DNA from: Delphinapterus leucas
Taxonomy: Eukaryota > Chordata > Mammalia > Artiodactyla > Monodontidae
Reading direction: 5' to 3'
DNA length: 64,000 nucleotides
Assembly (NCBI RefSeq): GCF_002288925.2
Contig: NW_022098044.1
Span: 15,275,570-15,339,569 of the forward strand
Part shown: positions 35,085 to 46,841 of the stretch, in pieces
Layout of the letters: the number at the start of each line of letters is the position of its first letter
How positions within the stretch are numbered: position 1 is the stretch's first letter
Translations under genes and position numbers: made by a program
The notes under the pieces: generated by a model
What the model was told of the DNA's origin: nothing
Seen by the model: the letters and a program-made list of their open reading frames with translations, nothing else
The model's database searches: none

Positions 35085-35320
35085 ATTAATTCATTCAGTT
35101 AACCATTGAATGAATACCTACTATTGTTATGTACCAGGGACATAAAGTTAATGACGTATGGTTTTTCCATGGGCTCAATGGGAGAGAGAGACTCTGAGTA
35201 GGTAATTTTAAAAATATAATTTGTTTAAACATGTAAGTATGGATAAACAATTTTATGAAAATATAGAAAAGGAAGAGTTTAACTCTACCCAGGAAGGTCA
35301 GGGAAGACCTTATAGGAGCC
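35085..35320 (+). repeat. Possible ancient L2/MIR-class fragment (copy 1)
   Basis: 'gaatgaatacctactattg' followed by 'tgtaccagggacataaag' resembles the ancient repeat group seen at 10246. Weak. Confidence 0.3.
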
Positions 35321-35739
35321 GACATATATATTTAGTTGGAACTATCTATGTGGAGAGGAAAGGCAACAGGTTCTAAGGAGAGGATGTGTCCTAACTAAAG
35401 AAGATTAAATCCTTGATCATCTGAGATCCTTTTTCAGCACACACACACAAATACTGTAAATATGTTGACTATTATTGATGAAGTGGAATTATAGCAAGAG
35501 CTACCTAAAGTAAATTCTTTAATTTACTAAGATTAAGAATTTAGTGTTCTACTTAAGAGAATCAGAATCATGCTTTGGGGAAAGCTTCGAAAGCAAAATG
35601 AAGAAGAGAAGTAAGTCAAGTGAGCAATTGCTCAAGACTGAAAAGTCTCCAGGAGAGAGCAAATCTGAAGACATGTACACTTTAGTATGGCAGGGATGTC
35701 GCCCCTGGTTTGTTTCTTAGACCTGTGATAAATGGCCCT

Positions 35740-36480
35740 TTACCCACAGCTTGTTAAAACAGTGGCACTGAGCAGGCATAACTCCATACATGCCAACATC
35801 CTTCCAGGATCAGGAATTGGTTTCATCCACCCTGTTTGAGGGCATGCAGATTTTAGCATACCTTTAATGCCATATCGCATCAATAGCTTTTTCTGAATTT
35901 GTGTGGATCTCAGGTTTCCTCCCAGGTCCTGGACTACTAGATTCTTTACTTTTCTCCATGGGCCTGACACTAAAAAGGCATCTCCTCTAACATCCCCAGT
36001 AGTGGGGGACACTCCCTGCTTTATTCCCACCACACCCACCAACTCCACGGCTGCTTTCTCCCGTGTACCAAGATGGTACTCAGAGTATTGGATGGGCAAT
36101 GCTTTGTCCCTGATGCTTGGTACTGCACAAATGTATTAGGTCTTCAAATTGATCTCCATAACACAGTGATGGCACTGCATAGAAGCCATCCACACCTTAC
36201 CCCTCCTGACACCCTGGCATTATTCTTAGCTTCAGGACCAATCTGCTGGGCTTGAACCCCTTGAAACACAATTTTCATTTTCTCCTATTCCTTCTGGCTT
36301 CCTGCTCATGGTCCTGCTGCTCTGCCCTGTTTTGTTTCTTTGCTTACCCTGTTCCCATGCTACTTTAACCTCCCACTTTAGGCAACTCATCCAACTACGA
36401 CTGATCCTTGTGACTATACACTGGGTATAGACCACTTTGGTGGGGACCCCTCAATAGGATTTGCTTTGGTTCTGGTTGCA
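35740..36480 (-). other. Unidentified region with a 119-codon minus-strand frame (copy 1)
   Basis: The minus strand is open from 36099 to 35740 for 119 codons, and another 67-codon frame lies just upstream at 36435-36232. The predicted protein is soluble, mixed in charge and has no motif that I recognise. Composition here is less AT-rich than the flanks. One possibility is a gag-type fragment of the ERVL-like element at 28560-30430, because order and strand would fit once the L1 insertions between them are discounted, but I see no motif that proves it. Confidence 0.25.
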
Positions 36481-36499
36481 AAGACCTGCTACATATAAG

Positions 36500-36710
36500 A
36501 TGATGATAAAAATAAGGTTTCTGCGTGAGAGGCTTTCTGTACATTATCACATTTAATATTCACAACGTCCTTTAGGTTATCCATAATCTTCCTGACTTTT
36601 TACACAAAGAATCTGCAGTTCAGAGAGTAAAATGCTCTGCTTGAGGTCCCATAGTGAGTATGTAGAAGCCCAGGTTTGTCTCATTCCAAAGCCCCTCCTA
36701 TGAATCATTA
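36500..36710 (+). repeat. MIR SINE (copy 1)
   Basis: The order 'tgtacattatcacatttaat', 'cagttcagagagtaaaatgc', 'gaggtcccatagtgag' and 'tagaagcccaggtttgtctc' follows the MIR consensus. Confidence 0.72.
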
Positions 36711-38029
36711 AATACCCTACATCCCTGTGTACATAGATAGATGAGGTTTTGAATTATTGACCTCAACCCTAAAGGCCGCAGCTATATCCATCACTTTTCT
36801 AGCATTTCTGTTCTTTCTCATCAGTCAATTGCCCCTGTGTGTGGGTAGGTCTTCAGCCTGCCCCAAAACGTTGCTCAGATGCATGCTGGCAGTGTATACA
36901 AACCCCTCCAGGGACTAATTTTGCAAGAAACATCTCAAGGCAACAAGGAGTGAGGTATCTAGTGGAAGCATGTTCTAGCAGGGAAAGGAGAAGATAAAAA
37001 AGCAGTCAGATTCTCAGGGGGAAATTCTATGATTCCTGTTATGAAGGTACCTTTTTAAATGAAAAATTCAAGGTGCAGAACAAGTGTACTTTTGCCTCTT
37101 CTCATGTATAAAACACACACACATTTTTTAGGTAATAGAACAGTTAGCTAAAAACTAATAAAAATCATTATTCATGATGGAAGTAGGAAAAATGGACAGG
37201 ACTATTCTTTGTTTTATGGTTTTGACTTTGGAACCATGGAAATGTTCTATGTTACTATAAGTAAAAAAGGAAAAATAGTCACAATATCTGGAATTATAAA
37301 GCAAAATTAAACACATAAACATAATTATGTATGAAGTTGACAGTGTAACAACATGGAGAAAAATTAGTACCAATGACTTCTAAACACAGTAACTTGAGTA
37401 ATTAGACTATATGTCTCTAATAAAATAATCCTAAGAACATAAGAAACCACTAAGAAATCTTAAACTACTTTCAGCAATAATGTTGGTATTAGAATTTGGG
37501 AAATATTAGATACCTATTCCAGAATAAAATTAAATAGATATTTAATACAGTTAGGGGGAAACAGTCTGAGCAAAACAAATGAACAAAAAACAAAAACAAA
37601 AAAAGACATATAAAATCAAAAAAGTTAGGTAAAATGTTATAATCTTTCATTTGAATTGGTAGCATCAAGTGAACTTAGATTTTTTTTCTTTCTATAAAAA
37701 CATGTATTTCCTAGCTTTGTTTGTGAAAAAAAGATCTAGAAGTAGAAACAGCCCAATAGCAATTACAACATTAGCATCTAAATAGTTGCTCTAAATACTA
37801 TTTCTCACAAAAAGGAATCAGGGTCCCTCAGAAAAATGGCTCATTTCCTTTCTGGGGCAGAAATTCGACAAGGAGAGCCAGGAACACCTTGTTGTGCAAG
37901 AGAAACTACTGAAATTATAGTAGAAAGCCACTGGAGCCAATTTGAATGGGGTCCCAATGGCCAAAGATGTCACAAATTAAGCATCAAAAACAATAATGAG
38001 CTTGAAGGATTAAAATATATCAATTATCA
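36711..38029. other. Intergenic, A-rich (copy 1)
   Basis: No gene that I can identify. The 67-codon plus frame 37836-38039 starts with ATG and ends at the 5' edge of the L1. Its product is unrecognised. Confidence 0.3.
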
Positions 38030-38907
38030 AGATGACTGAGTAGAAGGAGGTGCTCTCACTCCCTCTTGCGAGAGCACCAGAATCACAACTAACTGCTGAA
38101 CAATCATCAAAAGGAAAACACTGGAACTCACCCAAAAAGATACCCCACATCCAAAGACAAAGGAGAAGCCACACTGAGATTGTAGGAGGGGTGCAATCAC
38201 AGTAAAATCAAATCCCATAACTCCTGGGTGGGTGACTCACAAATTGGAGAACACTTATACCACAGAAGTCCACCCACTGGAGTGAAGGTTCTGAGCCTCA
38301 CGTCAGGCTTCCCAATTTGGGGGTCCGGCAACAGGAGAAGGAATTCCTAGAGAATCAGACTTTGAAGGCTAGTGGGATTTGATTGCAGGACAGGATGGGG
38401 GGAAATAGAGACTGCACTTGTGGAGGGCACACACAAAGCTGTGTGTGCATCAGGACCCAGGGGAAGGAGCAGTGACCCCATAGGAGACTGAACCAGACCT
38501 ACCTGCTAGTGTTGGAGGGTCTCCTGCAGAGGCAGGGGGTGGCTGTGGCTTAGTGTGAGGACAATGACACTGGCAGGAGAAGTTCTGGGAAGTACTCCTT
38601 GGTGTGAGCCCTCCCAGAGTCTGCCATTAGCCCCACCAAAGAGCCTGTGTAGGCTTCAGTGTTGGGTCGCCTCAAGCCAAACAACCAACAGGGAGGGAAC
38701 CCAGCCCCACCTCTCAGCAGACAAGCTGATTGAAGTTTTACTGAGCTCTGCCCAACAGAGTAACACACAGCACTACCCACCACCAGGCCCTCCTATCAGG
38801 ATGGTTGCACAAGCCTCATAGATAGCATCATCCACCAACAGAAGCAAGAAGAGCTACAATCCTGCAGCTTGTGGAACAAAAACCACATTCACAGAAACAT
38901 AGACAAG

Positions 38908-39837
38908 ATGAAAAGGCAGAGGGCTATGTACCAGATGAAGGAACAAGATAAAACCCTAGAAAAACAAGTAAATGAAGTGGAGATAGGTAACCTTCCAGTA
39001 AAAGGATTCAGAATAATGATAGTGAAGATGATCCAGGATCTTGGAAAAAGAATGAAGGCAAAGATCGAGAAGATGCAAGAAATGTTTAACAAAGACCAAG
39101 AAGAAATAGAGAACAAACACCTAGAAGAATTACAGAACAAGCAAACGGAGATGAACAATACAATAACTAAAATGAAAACTACATTGAAAGGAATCAATAG
39201 CAGAATAACTGAGAAAGAAGAAAGGATAAGTTATCTGGAAGACAGAATGATGGAATTCACTGTCATGGAACAGAATAAAGAAAAAAGAATGAAAAGAAAT
39301 GAAGACAGCCTAAGAGACCTCAGGGACAACATTAAACGCAAAAACATTCTCATTATAAGGGTTCCAGAAGGAGAAGAGAGAGAGAGAAAACACCAGAGAA
39401 AATATTTGAAGAGATTATAGCTGAAAACTTCCCTAACATGGGAAAGGAAAAAGCTACTGAAGTCCAGGAAGTGCAGGGAGTTGCAGGCAGGATAAAACCA
39501 AGGAGAAACATGCCAAGACATAGTAATCAAATTCACAAAAATTAAAGACAAAGAAAAACTATTGAAAGCTACAAGGGAAAAATGACAAATAACATACAAG
39601 GGAACTCCCATAAACTTAATAGCTGATTTCTCAGCAGAAATTCTACAAGCCAGAAGGGAGTGGCATGACATATTTAAAGTGATGAAAGGGAAGACGCTAC
39701 AACCAATATTACTCTACATGGCAAGGATCTCATTCAGATTCGATGGAGAAATCAAAATCTTTACAGACAAGCAAAAGCTAAGAGAATTCAGCACCACCAA
39801 ACCAGCTCTAGAACAAATGCTAAAGGAACTTCTCTAA
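38908..39837 (+). pseudogene. L1 ORF1 pseudogene (nucleic-acid chaperone)
   Basis: ORF1p binds L1 RNA as a trimer and acts as a chaperone. The ATG at 38908 opens a frame to TAG at 39418. It contains a Lys/Glu-rich heptad coiled coil (roughly residues 30-130, with QEEIENKHLEELQNK) and the start of the RRM domain (NILIIRVPEGEE). A frameshift in the purine run near 39375-39395 ends the frame. The downstream RRM and C-terminal text is still readable in other frames up to the original stop at 39835-39837 (ending LEQMLKELL). At least one more frameshift near 39520 and an in-frame TGA near 39583 are present, so the gene is dead. Confidence 0.9.
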
Positions 39838-39900
39838 GTGGGAAACACAAGAGAAGAAAAGAACCTACAAAAAAAATCGAAAACAATTAAGAAAAAGGTC

Positions 39901-40233
39901 ATAGGAACATACATATCAATAATTACCTTAAACGTGAAAGGATTAAATGCTCCAACCAAAGGACACAGGCTCACTGAACGGATACAAAAACAAGACCAAT
40001 ATATATGCTGTCTACAAGACACCCAATTCAGACCTAGGGACACCACAGACTGAAAGTGAGGGGATGGAAAAAGATATTCCATGCAAATGGAAATCAAAAG
40101 GAAGCCGGAGTAGCTATACTAATAAGATGAAATAGACTTTAAAATAAAGAATGTTACAAGAGACAAGGAAGGAAACTACATAATGATCAAGGGATCAATC
40201 CAAGAAGAAGATATAACAATTATAAATATATAT
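39901..40233 (+). pseudogene. L1 ORF2 endonuclease fragment, broken
   Basis: ORF2p is the L1 endonuclease/reverse transcriptase. The expected ATG is ATA at 39901. The N-terminal text ITLNVKGLNAP and CCLQDTQFRPRDT is recognisable. Human L1 has a catalytic Glu in the second motif (QETH); here it is Asp. A frameshift follows near 40050, then EEDITIINIY, after which the L1 sequence is replaced by the polypyrimidine tract. There is no reverse transcriptase domain in this copy. Confidence 0.88.
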
Positions 40234-40435
40234 TCTTCTTCTTTTCTTCTCCTTCTCCTTCCCCTTCCCCTTCTCCTTCCTCTTCTTCTTCCTCTTCCTC
40301 TCCTTCTTCTTCCTCCTCCTCTTCTTCTTCTTCTTCTTTCTTCTTCTCCTCCTTCCTCTTCCTCTTCCTCTCCTTCTCCTTCTCCTCCTTCTCCTTCCTC
40401 TTCCTCTCCTTCTTCTTCTTCTTCTTCCTCTTTTT
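40231..40435. repeat. Truncated polypyrimidine tract at the duplication junction
   Basis: This is identical to 15570-15774. The upstream 230 bp of the original tract is missing and L1 sequence takes its place. Frames 40183-40437 (plus) and 40220-40462 (minus) read through the junction and are chimeric artefacts. Confidence 0.97.
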
Positions 40436-40490
40436 GACTTTCAATGACAATGTACTGTGCATTTTATAACATAAATAAAAGTAAACTGTA

Positions 40491-41201
40491 TGAAAAAGGT
40501 AGTAAAATTACTACACAGAGAGAAATGGAAATATACTATTGTAAGGTTGGAATATGATGCATGAAGTGATACAATATTATTTGAAGGTACATTGTGAGCT
40601 AGTTTTCATTCTGCAATGCCCAAAGCAGCCACTAAAACAACACAACAGTCATAGCTAATAATCCATCAGTGGAGATAAAATGAATCATAAAAATATTCAA
40701 TCAAAGATAGAACAAAAGGGAGAAAGGGTAAAAAGAACAGGTGGAACAAATAAAACAAAATACAACAATCATATATTTAGCTTATCAGTATCACTATTCA
40801 TATCAAATATAGGTGGTCTAAACCCTCCAATTAAAAGGCAGAGATTGTCATTTAGAATAAAAAAGCAAGACTCAACTATGAGCTGCTTCTAAGAAACTCA
40901 CTTTACCTAAAGAGATTGAGTGCCTAAAAAATAAAAGGATGGGAAAAGATTTATACCATGATATATAATATACCATGGCTATATAAGGAAGACAAAGTAG
41001 ATATCAGAACAGCACTAGCAACAGAAAGTATATTACATAATGATAAAAAGAATGAATTTATTGAGAGTACATAGCAATCCTAAACCTTTAAGCAGCCAAT
41101 AACAGAACTTTAAAATATATGAAGTGAAATCTGACAGTACTTCAAGGAGATGTAGACAATTTCTACAGTTAAAGAAATTGACAATTTCCATGTTATAAAA
41201 C
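40491..41201 (+). mobile_element. Old L1M ORF2 region (copy 2)
   Basis: Second copy of 15830-16540, with the same broken frame. Confidence 0.7.
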
Positions 41202-42574
41202 TATGATTATAATCATTTATAAAGAGTAATTACATGATTTTCAAATGTATTCACCCAAGATTTTGAATAAGAACTTAGTTGGTGGTACACAGAACCTGTG
41301 TCAGTGGAGAACCCACTGTGGCAATGGCAGCAGTGCCACAAGGGCCAGTGTCCAACATGTAAGTCAGTAGAGGCAGCAGGACAAGCTTTGCCATCCAGAG
41401 TTCAATGACAGTGGTGAGCTCATAGATGGGTCCTGCCCACTGCCTAGCCTCCCTTGTCATGATCTGCATTCCAAACCTGGTTCTCTTGCCTTCCTGGCAG
41501 TTTGTGAACTTTATACAGAGCACAGAGAAAAGTCACTTCCCTCAGTAAGGAGTGCAGTTGGGGAGAATCCCTCCTATCATGAGCAATTCTGTGCACATCT
41601 CCAGGCTAAGTCTAAGACCTAAACCAAGGGGAAGCAACTTTCTCCTTCCTCTTCCTCTCCATCATATTTCCTTTCAGCAGACCTCTGGTCTGGAAACCAG
41701 TGTCCTTGTACAGTTCTACCACCAGCCTGCATCTCCCTTTGTTGATGAAGCCACAAGATCCTTTTCAGATGATGTTTGGAATTTATGTTTGTAATATGGC
41801 CAATTATGGAACCCAAAGAAGTTGGGTGAAAAGAAAGTAGTAACCTAAGAATTTCTCTTGTTATTCTCAGGTTGATGCCAATGCAACAACTATGTTTTCT
41901 TTTGTTTTAAAAGAAAAGTTGTCCTATAAGTCTTCCTTGGTTGAAAGCATCTGCCTGTCTTTCTCTAGCAATTTGAACCAGATCACTCAAAGTCAGTGGC
42001 CAATATATAAAACTTTTCAACAATTCTCCTGCTTCCGCCATTCAAATAAATAAACAGAATATATGACATTTCCACCAAAGGCAGCAGGAGAAGACATTCC
42101 ATTTCATGCTTCAGCGATCTGACTAAGGAAACAAATATAGATTTTTTCTTCCAAATGCCTTAAGGTTATAAGGAAAGTTGATTAAGGTCTCCCTTTAAGC
42201 CCCACCAGAGAAATTAATGGATGATAAAGTGTGCCTACTCTTTAAGAGAAAGAGGTTATGTCAAATATTGGCTCTTCTAATCAGTTTGACATAAAGCATA
42301 TTTCTCACAGATGTGGCACTCTAGCCCATCTCATGTGCAGGAGAGATGAAAGCCATATGGATTTCAGTTTCCTGTTAGCCGAGAATAAATTAAATCATGT
42401 TCTTTTCTCCTCTTTACCACTCCTTTGTGGATTCAATTTTCATGTAGACATGTCTGATATTATTTTTTAGGGAGGAGTTAATAAATTGTTCTTTTCCTTT
42501 TATTGTACTGATATGATTCTTGCCTTTCCTTCCCCCTGGCTCTCCCTACTGCCAATGAAATAAATACAGAGGAC
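41202..42574. other. Unassigned sequence (copy 2 of 16541-17913)
   Basis: It carries the same short frames as the first copy (41275-41523 minus, 41552-41794 plus, 42258-42470 plus), with identical translations. Confidence 0.3.
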
Positions 42575-42606
42575 AAAAAAAAAAAAAAAGAGAGAGAGAG
42601 AGAGAA
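42575..42606 (+). repeat. A15(GA)n microsatellite (copy 2)
   Basis: Same A and GA counts as 17914-17945. Confidence 0.95.
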
Positions 42607-44646
42607 TAGAGTCATGGGTTGTGATATTAGTTTGACCTTTGTGAGGTTGCAGAAGAGTTGATCATAAATCCTGGTGGTTCATGGGTTGGAATTGTTCCCA
42701 GAAATTCCCAAAGTATAGCTATGTTCTTGACAAAAAGACTTATTTTCCCAGATTTTAAATAGAATATTATATTAGCTAAGGTAAAGCTACCTGTTGTAGT
42801 AAATAAAATTTAATGTCTCAGTGGCTTTGCACAAAGAGAAGTTTTTGTTTCATTCATAAATTTCATCCAGCAATGGGAAATGGAGATGGGACGGGTGAGG
42901 TTCGGTGGGGTAGATTCTGCTTCATGAAGTCACTTAGGAATCCAGACTAATAAGGGCCCTGTTATTTTCAAGTTTGACTTTCCAAGCTGCCTGCATATTC
43001 ACTTCCAGTCTGGGGATGGGAGGAGAGAGAAAGAGAGAGGAGAAAGAGAGACAGGCAAACAGACAGACAGTTGAGAGCATTACAAGGTATTCTTTATGGG
43101 CCAGGCCTGGAAATGGGGTATATATCTCTACCCATTTTATTGGTCAGGCACTGTTGTGTGGCTTGAAGAGCTGGGAAATATCTTGAAGCCTTGGACCCAG
43201 GAGGAAAGAGATAGCTAGCATCTCATTTCTTTGGAGGGATTAGAATTTTCATCTGAGGCCATTTTCAAATTTGGGACCCAGATAATCATTATTAAATTAT
43301 AATGTTTGTATTATATGCTTTATCTTTCATGAATATTTTTTGTTGGCTTTATCTTGTAGTCATAGTTTTAATTATATGATTTAAAGGTATTTTAACTTGA
43401 TACTATACTACCAATCCTTTTTCACTAGACTGACCTATTTTTGTGCTTGTAATTGAATATTCCAATCAGATGGACTATGCCCTCAAGTAAGTTTTCTCCC
43501 AGGCCAAGTATATGAGTGTGTTTTCTAAGCTCTTACATTTCCAAGATTTTTTTTTTCTGTTGTCTTGACAACTTGACTATGTCAAGTGTTATAAAACAGG
43601 GATGACAATTGATTCTCATATATGGGTAATCTAAAGCATGTATTAATTCTATTTCTCTTGAACTGACAAAATTAAGAAATTTCCATACTTCCTCCTCTAA
43701 GTGTCTGCTAGCATAGTTTCTCCTTTCAGAAGAATAACTGAGAAAGAAAAAAAAGTCACTAGGGAAGGAATATTTACAGAAGGCAAGCCTGATACCTTAC
43801 TTAGAAAATTACAGAAAATCCTGCATCATAAGTAATGTTAAAACCTTGACACTACGTATTAAAAAATTGTTATTCACTATTCTAACAGTCTCCCATTTGC
43901 CAATATATCTTATAGGAACTTCTGATCAAAAGACTTGTTAGTTGTTAAAAATATTCAGCCAAAGAGAGCTTTACTCTTACTTGAGAGAGAAAAAAAATTC
44001 CTGTAAGATATTTGTCTCCTCATGCTGTATTTACATTACTCGTGCTAGTCTACATTATATATTTTTAAAATGAAGCTTTATTTTGTTCTGGGGGCTGGAA
44101 AGGTTAACTAGTGGTAGCTTCCAAGTCTCAGATTTAGTGAAGAAAAGTGAAGAAATCCAGGCTCGGCTGATTCTTTTTTTTTTTTTTTTCTTCCCACCTG
44201 AGCAGATGTCTCACACCAGAAATTGAAAAGTAATATAGATAAGGAATGATTTTTTATTTAATTTGAAGTTACTTTTTTATTGTGTTTCTTGATCATATTT
44301 TCGTCTGTTGTATCTGTAATATCTTCAAGTCTGCATTTTTAGTTGTACTTAAATAGAATAAGTTTGACTTTTTAATTTTACAATGTGACATCAGGCTTTT
44401 TAACTGTGGAGTTTAAAATCTCTTGTTATCTGGAACCATTGATAGGAATTCTACAAAATTCAGATTGCTTTGGGATACATAACTTGAAAGATAAATGAAT
44501 ATTCTAGCTTCTCTGAAAATGTCTAGTATATAGAATTAATTGCTTTCTATGGCCCTACCTGACCTTGGTTAATGAGGTCAACAAAGGTCTTAGAGGAACC
44601 ATGAACTTGAATTTGACTCTGGAGTCAGCGATGGTGACACAGGTCC
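42607..44646. other. AT-rich stretch without gene (copy 2)
   Basis: Second copy of 17946-19985, with the purine-rich patch at 43012-43070. Confidence 0.4.
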
Positions 44647-44650
44647 CTTA

Positions 44651-44911
44651 GCTTAAATAGAAAACTTGTTTCCATGACTCTTGCTGACTCTTCTCAAACT
44701 AATTTTTCCTAATTTGTCTCATTAATGGCTCTTCCTCCATCAGCCTCTTTGATTAGGTTTTCTCAGTAATCAGTCCTAGGATCATTCTCTCGGGGACAGT
44801 CTTGACTATCTCCATGCCTTCAAATACCACCTGTAAGGAAATGACTCCCAAATCGTCATCCACATCTAGATGTCTCTCCTGACTTACAAGTCTCTCTGAG
44901 ATCAGTCCTTT
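44651..44911 (+). repeat. L2-like fragment, left part (copy 2)
   Basis: Second copy of 19990-20250. Confidence 0.5.
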
Positions 44912-45095
44912 ACTCCCCTTGTTTTTATTTTGTTTTGTTTTGTTTTTACCACAAACTGATGTTTCAAAGCTAATGCTGAGGAAGGTGGTACACTGAACAT
45001 GAGGACTGGCATTCTTCTACATTGTTTTGGGTAAGATGAATTGTTTTGGGGGAGATGAAACATTTTGAAGGAGATTTGGCCTGTTTATCCAATTT

Positions 45096-45601
45096 TAAAT
45101 GGGCATTTCCCTTAACTCAGAAATTTCACTTCTAGGAATTTACCTTAGGAAATTATCCTAAGGAAATAATTGGACATGTGAATCAAAATGTATTTACAGG
45201 AGTATTGCTATGTTGTTTGTAATATCAAAAAAGTGGATACCCCCTGAATTACAGGACATGTGCACAATGATATACAAGACAGCCACTGATAGTCATGCGT
45301 GCTTATTTACAGAGACATAGAGAGTTGCCTCTGATTAGATGCTAATAGAAAAAGGCAGGGTATAAAGTGTTATAGATGCTATGATCCAAATTTTATAAAA
45401 ATATTTTATGTATATTTCATCATAAAAAATATGAAAAGTACAAAGGAATACTGAGTTATTTCTGGATGATAGGATGGGGTTACTGGTGATTTTCTCATTG
45501 TTCTTTATAATTTACTATCTGAATACATATACAGTAGGGATGTACTGCTTTTATAATCAGGAAAAACCATAAAGTTATTTTTATTTTGAAAAATGAGTGA
45601 A
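45096..45601 (+). mobile_element. Old L1M-class fragment (copy 2)
   Basis: Second copy of 20435-20940. Confidence 0.6.
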
Positions 45602-45618
45602 TTATTGTTTTAAAGAAT

Positions 45619-45820
45619 TAGGAGTTTGGGATTAGCAGATACACACTACTATATATAAAGTAGATAAACAACAAGGACCTACTGTATAGCTCAGGGAACT
45701 ATATTCAATATCTTATAATAACGTATAATGGAAAAGAATCTGAAATAAAACCACTTTGCTGTACACCTGAAACTAACACAACATTGTAAATCAACTATAC
45801 TTCAATTAAAAAATTGAAAA
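45619..45820 (+). mobile_element. L1 3' UTR tail (copy 2)
   Basis: Second copy of 20958-21159, with the same flanking ttaaagaat. Confidence 0.8.
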
Positions 45821-45960
45821 TTAAAGAATGTCCATAGATACTTGTGGAAAAAATAAAAATAACCTCTCTATGCATTAAAATTGTTCAGATGAAGTGTACC
45901 CCAAACCCAGTTTTCTCTCGTGTGCTCTAGTTTATTCTACTCAACAAATGTTTATTGAGG

Positions 45961-46501
45961 CCCTAGGGTGTCCTTCCATTTTATCCAATTGATTATTGGC
46001 CATTTCCACCTGGATGTCCCACATGCTCCTGAAGTCAATATGTATAAAATGGAATTTCCCATAATGTCTTGAAATCTGTCTCTTCCTGTATTCCCAGTCT
46101 CAGCTAAGAGGATCCTCATCTACCCAAGTAGAATGTCCAGGAGTCAACATGAGGCCCCCACTTACCTAACCCACCACATTTAGTAATGTGCAAGTCCCGT
46201 GGCTTTACTATTCTTTACAATCCATCCTCTCTTCTCCATTTCCTGTTCAAAGGCCCTGGCTAAGCCCCTAATCCTTGCTTGGATTGCTGCAGTTGTCTCC
46301 CATACTGTTAGAACATTCAGTTTATAAAATCCTAAATGTTTTTGCTTAGACAGCTCCTTCTTCTCACTCCTCTTCTTTCTCCTACCATGTCTACAAGGAG
46401 AATGGCTGGTCAAGTCTCAAGACGTGGTTCAAATGTCACCTCTAACCTTTCTGTTGGAATTGGCTGGTCTTCTCCTTGTAGTCCTTGTTGGGAACTGCAA
46501 T
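45961..46501 (+). repeat. L2-like fragment, right part (copy 2)
   Basis: Second copy of 21300-21840. Confidence 0.65.
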
Positions 46502-46510
46502 AGGTCTCTT

Positions 46511-46756
46511 ATAATGATGGTAATGGCTAACATTGAGTTTTCATTGTAGGTCAACCACCATTCTAAATGTGTCACATGTTTTAACTCCAATACTTTCAAC
46601 AACACTGTGAGGTAGGTACTATTATTATCTATATTTTATAGGTAATGAAACAGATTTAGAGAACTTAATTTGCCAAACATCACACAGTCAGCAAGTGGAA
46701 GAGCTAGGATTTGAACCTATATTGGCTCCAGAGCCTTCACCCTTAGCTCTGAGTGG
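46511..46756 (+). repeat. MIR SINE (copy 2)
   Basis: Second copy of 21850-22095. Confidence 0.88.
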
Positions 46757-46841
46757 TCATACATCTCTGTGCCCTTAATCTATATTTTATTATAGCATAA
46801 TATTTTACTGTACTTCTTTTCCTATCAATATGTGTGGTTTC

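Larger units (their letters stand above)
15571..40231 (+). repeat. Tandem duplication unit, copy 1 (24,661 bp)
   Basis: Every position p from 15571 onwards matches p + 24,661 up to the window end. I compared stretches near 17900, 20300, 26350, 33900, 37700 and 38400, and many smaller frames, and found no mismatch, including in the A15(GA)n run at 17914. The left edge is inside the polypyrimidine tract and the right edge is inside an L1 ORF2. The three bases 'tat' at 15570-15572 and 40231-40233 could belong to either side, so the edges are ambiguous by about 3 bp. Confidence 0.97.
38030..40233 (+). mobile_element. L1 LINE 5' portion cut off by the duplication junction
   Basis: This plus-strand L1 has a GC-richer 5' UTR (about 38030-38907), a broken ORF1 (38908-39837) and the first part of ORF2 (39901-40233). 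It stops in the endonuclease domain exactly where the polypyrimidine tract begins. The presence of a long 5' UTR means the copy was not 5'-truncated on insertion, unlike all other L1 pieces in the window. Its missing 3' portion should lie beyond the second copy, outside the window. Confidence 0.9.

Noticed and set aside
38889..39671. Minus-strand frames of 102 and 146 codons rich in Phe/Leu/Ser
   Set aside because: Antisense of the A-rich L1 ORF1; not independent genes.
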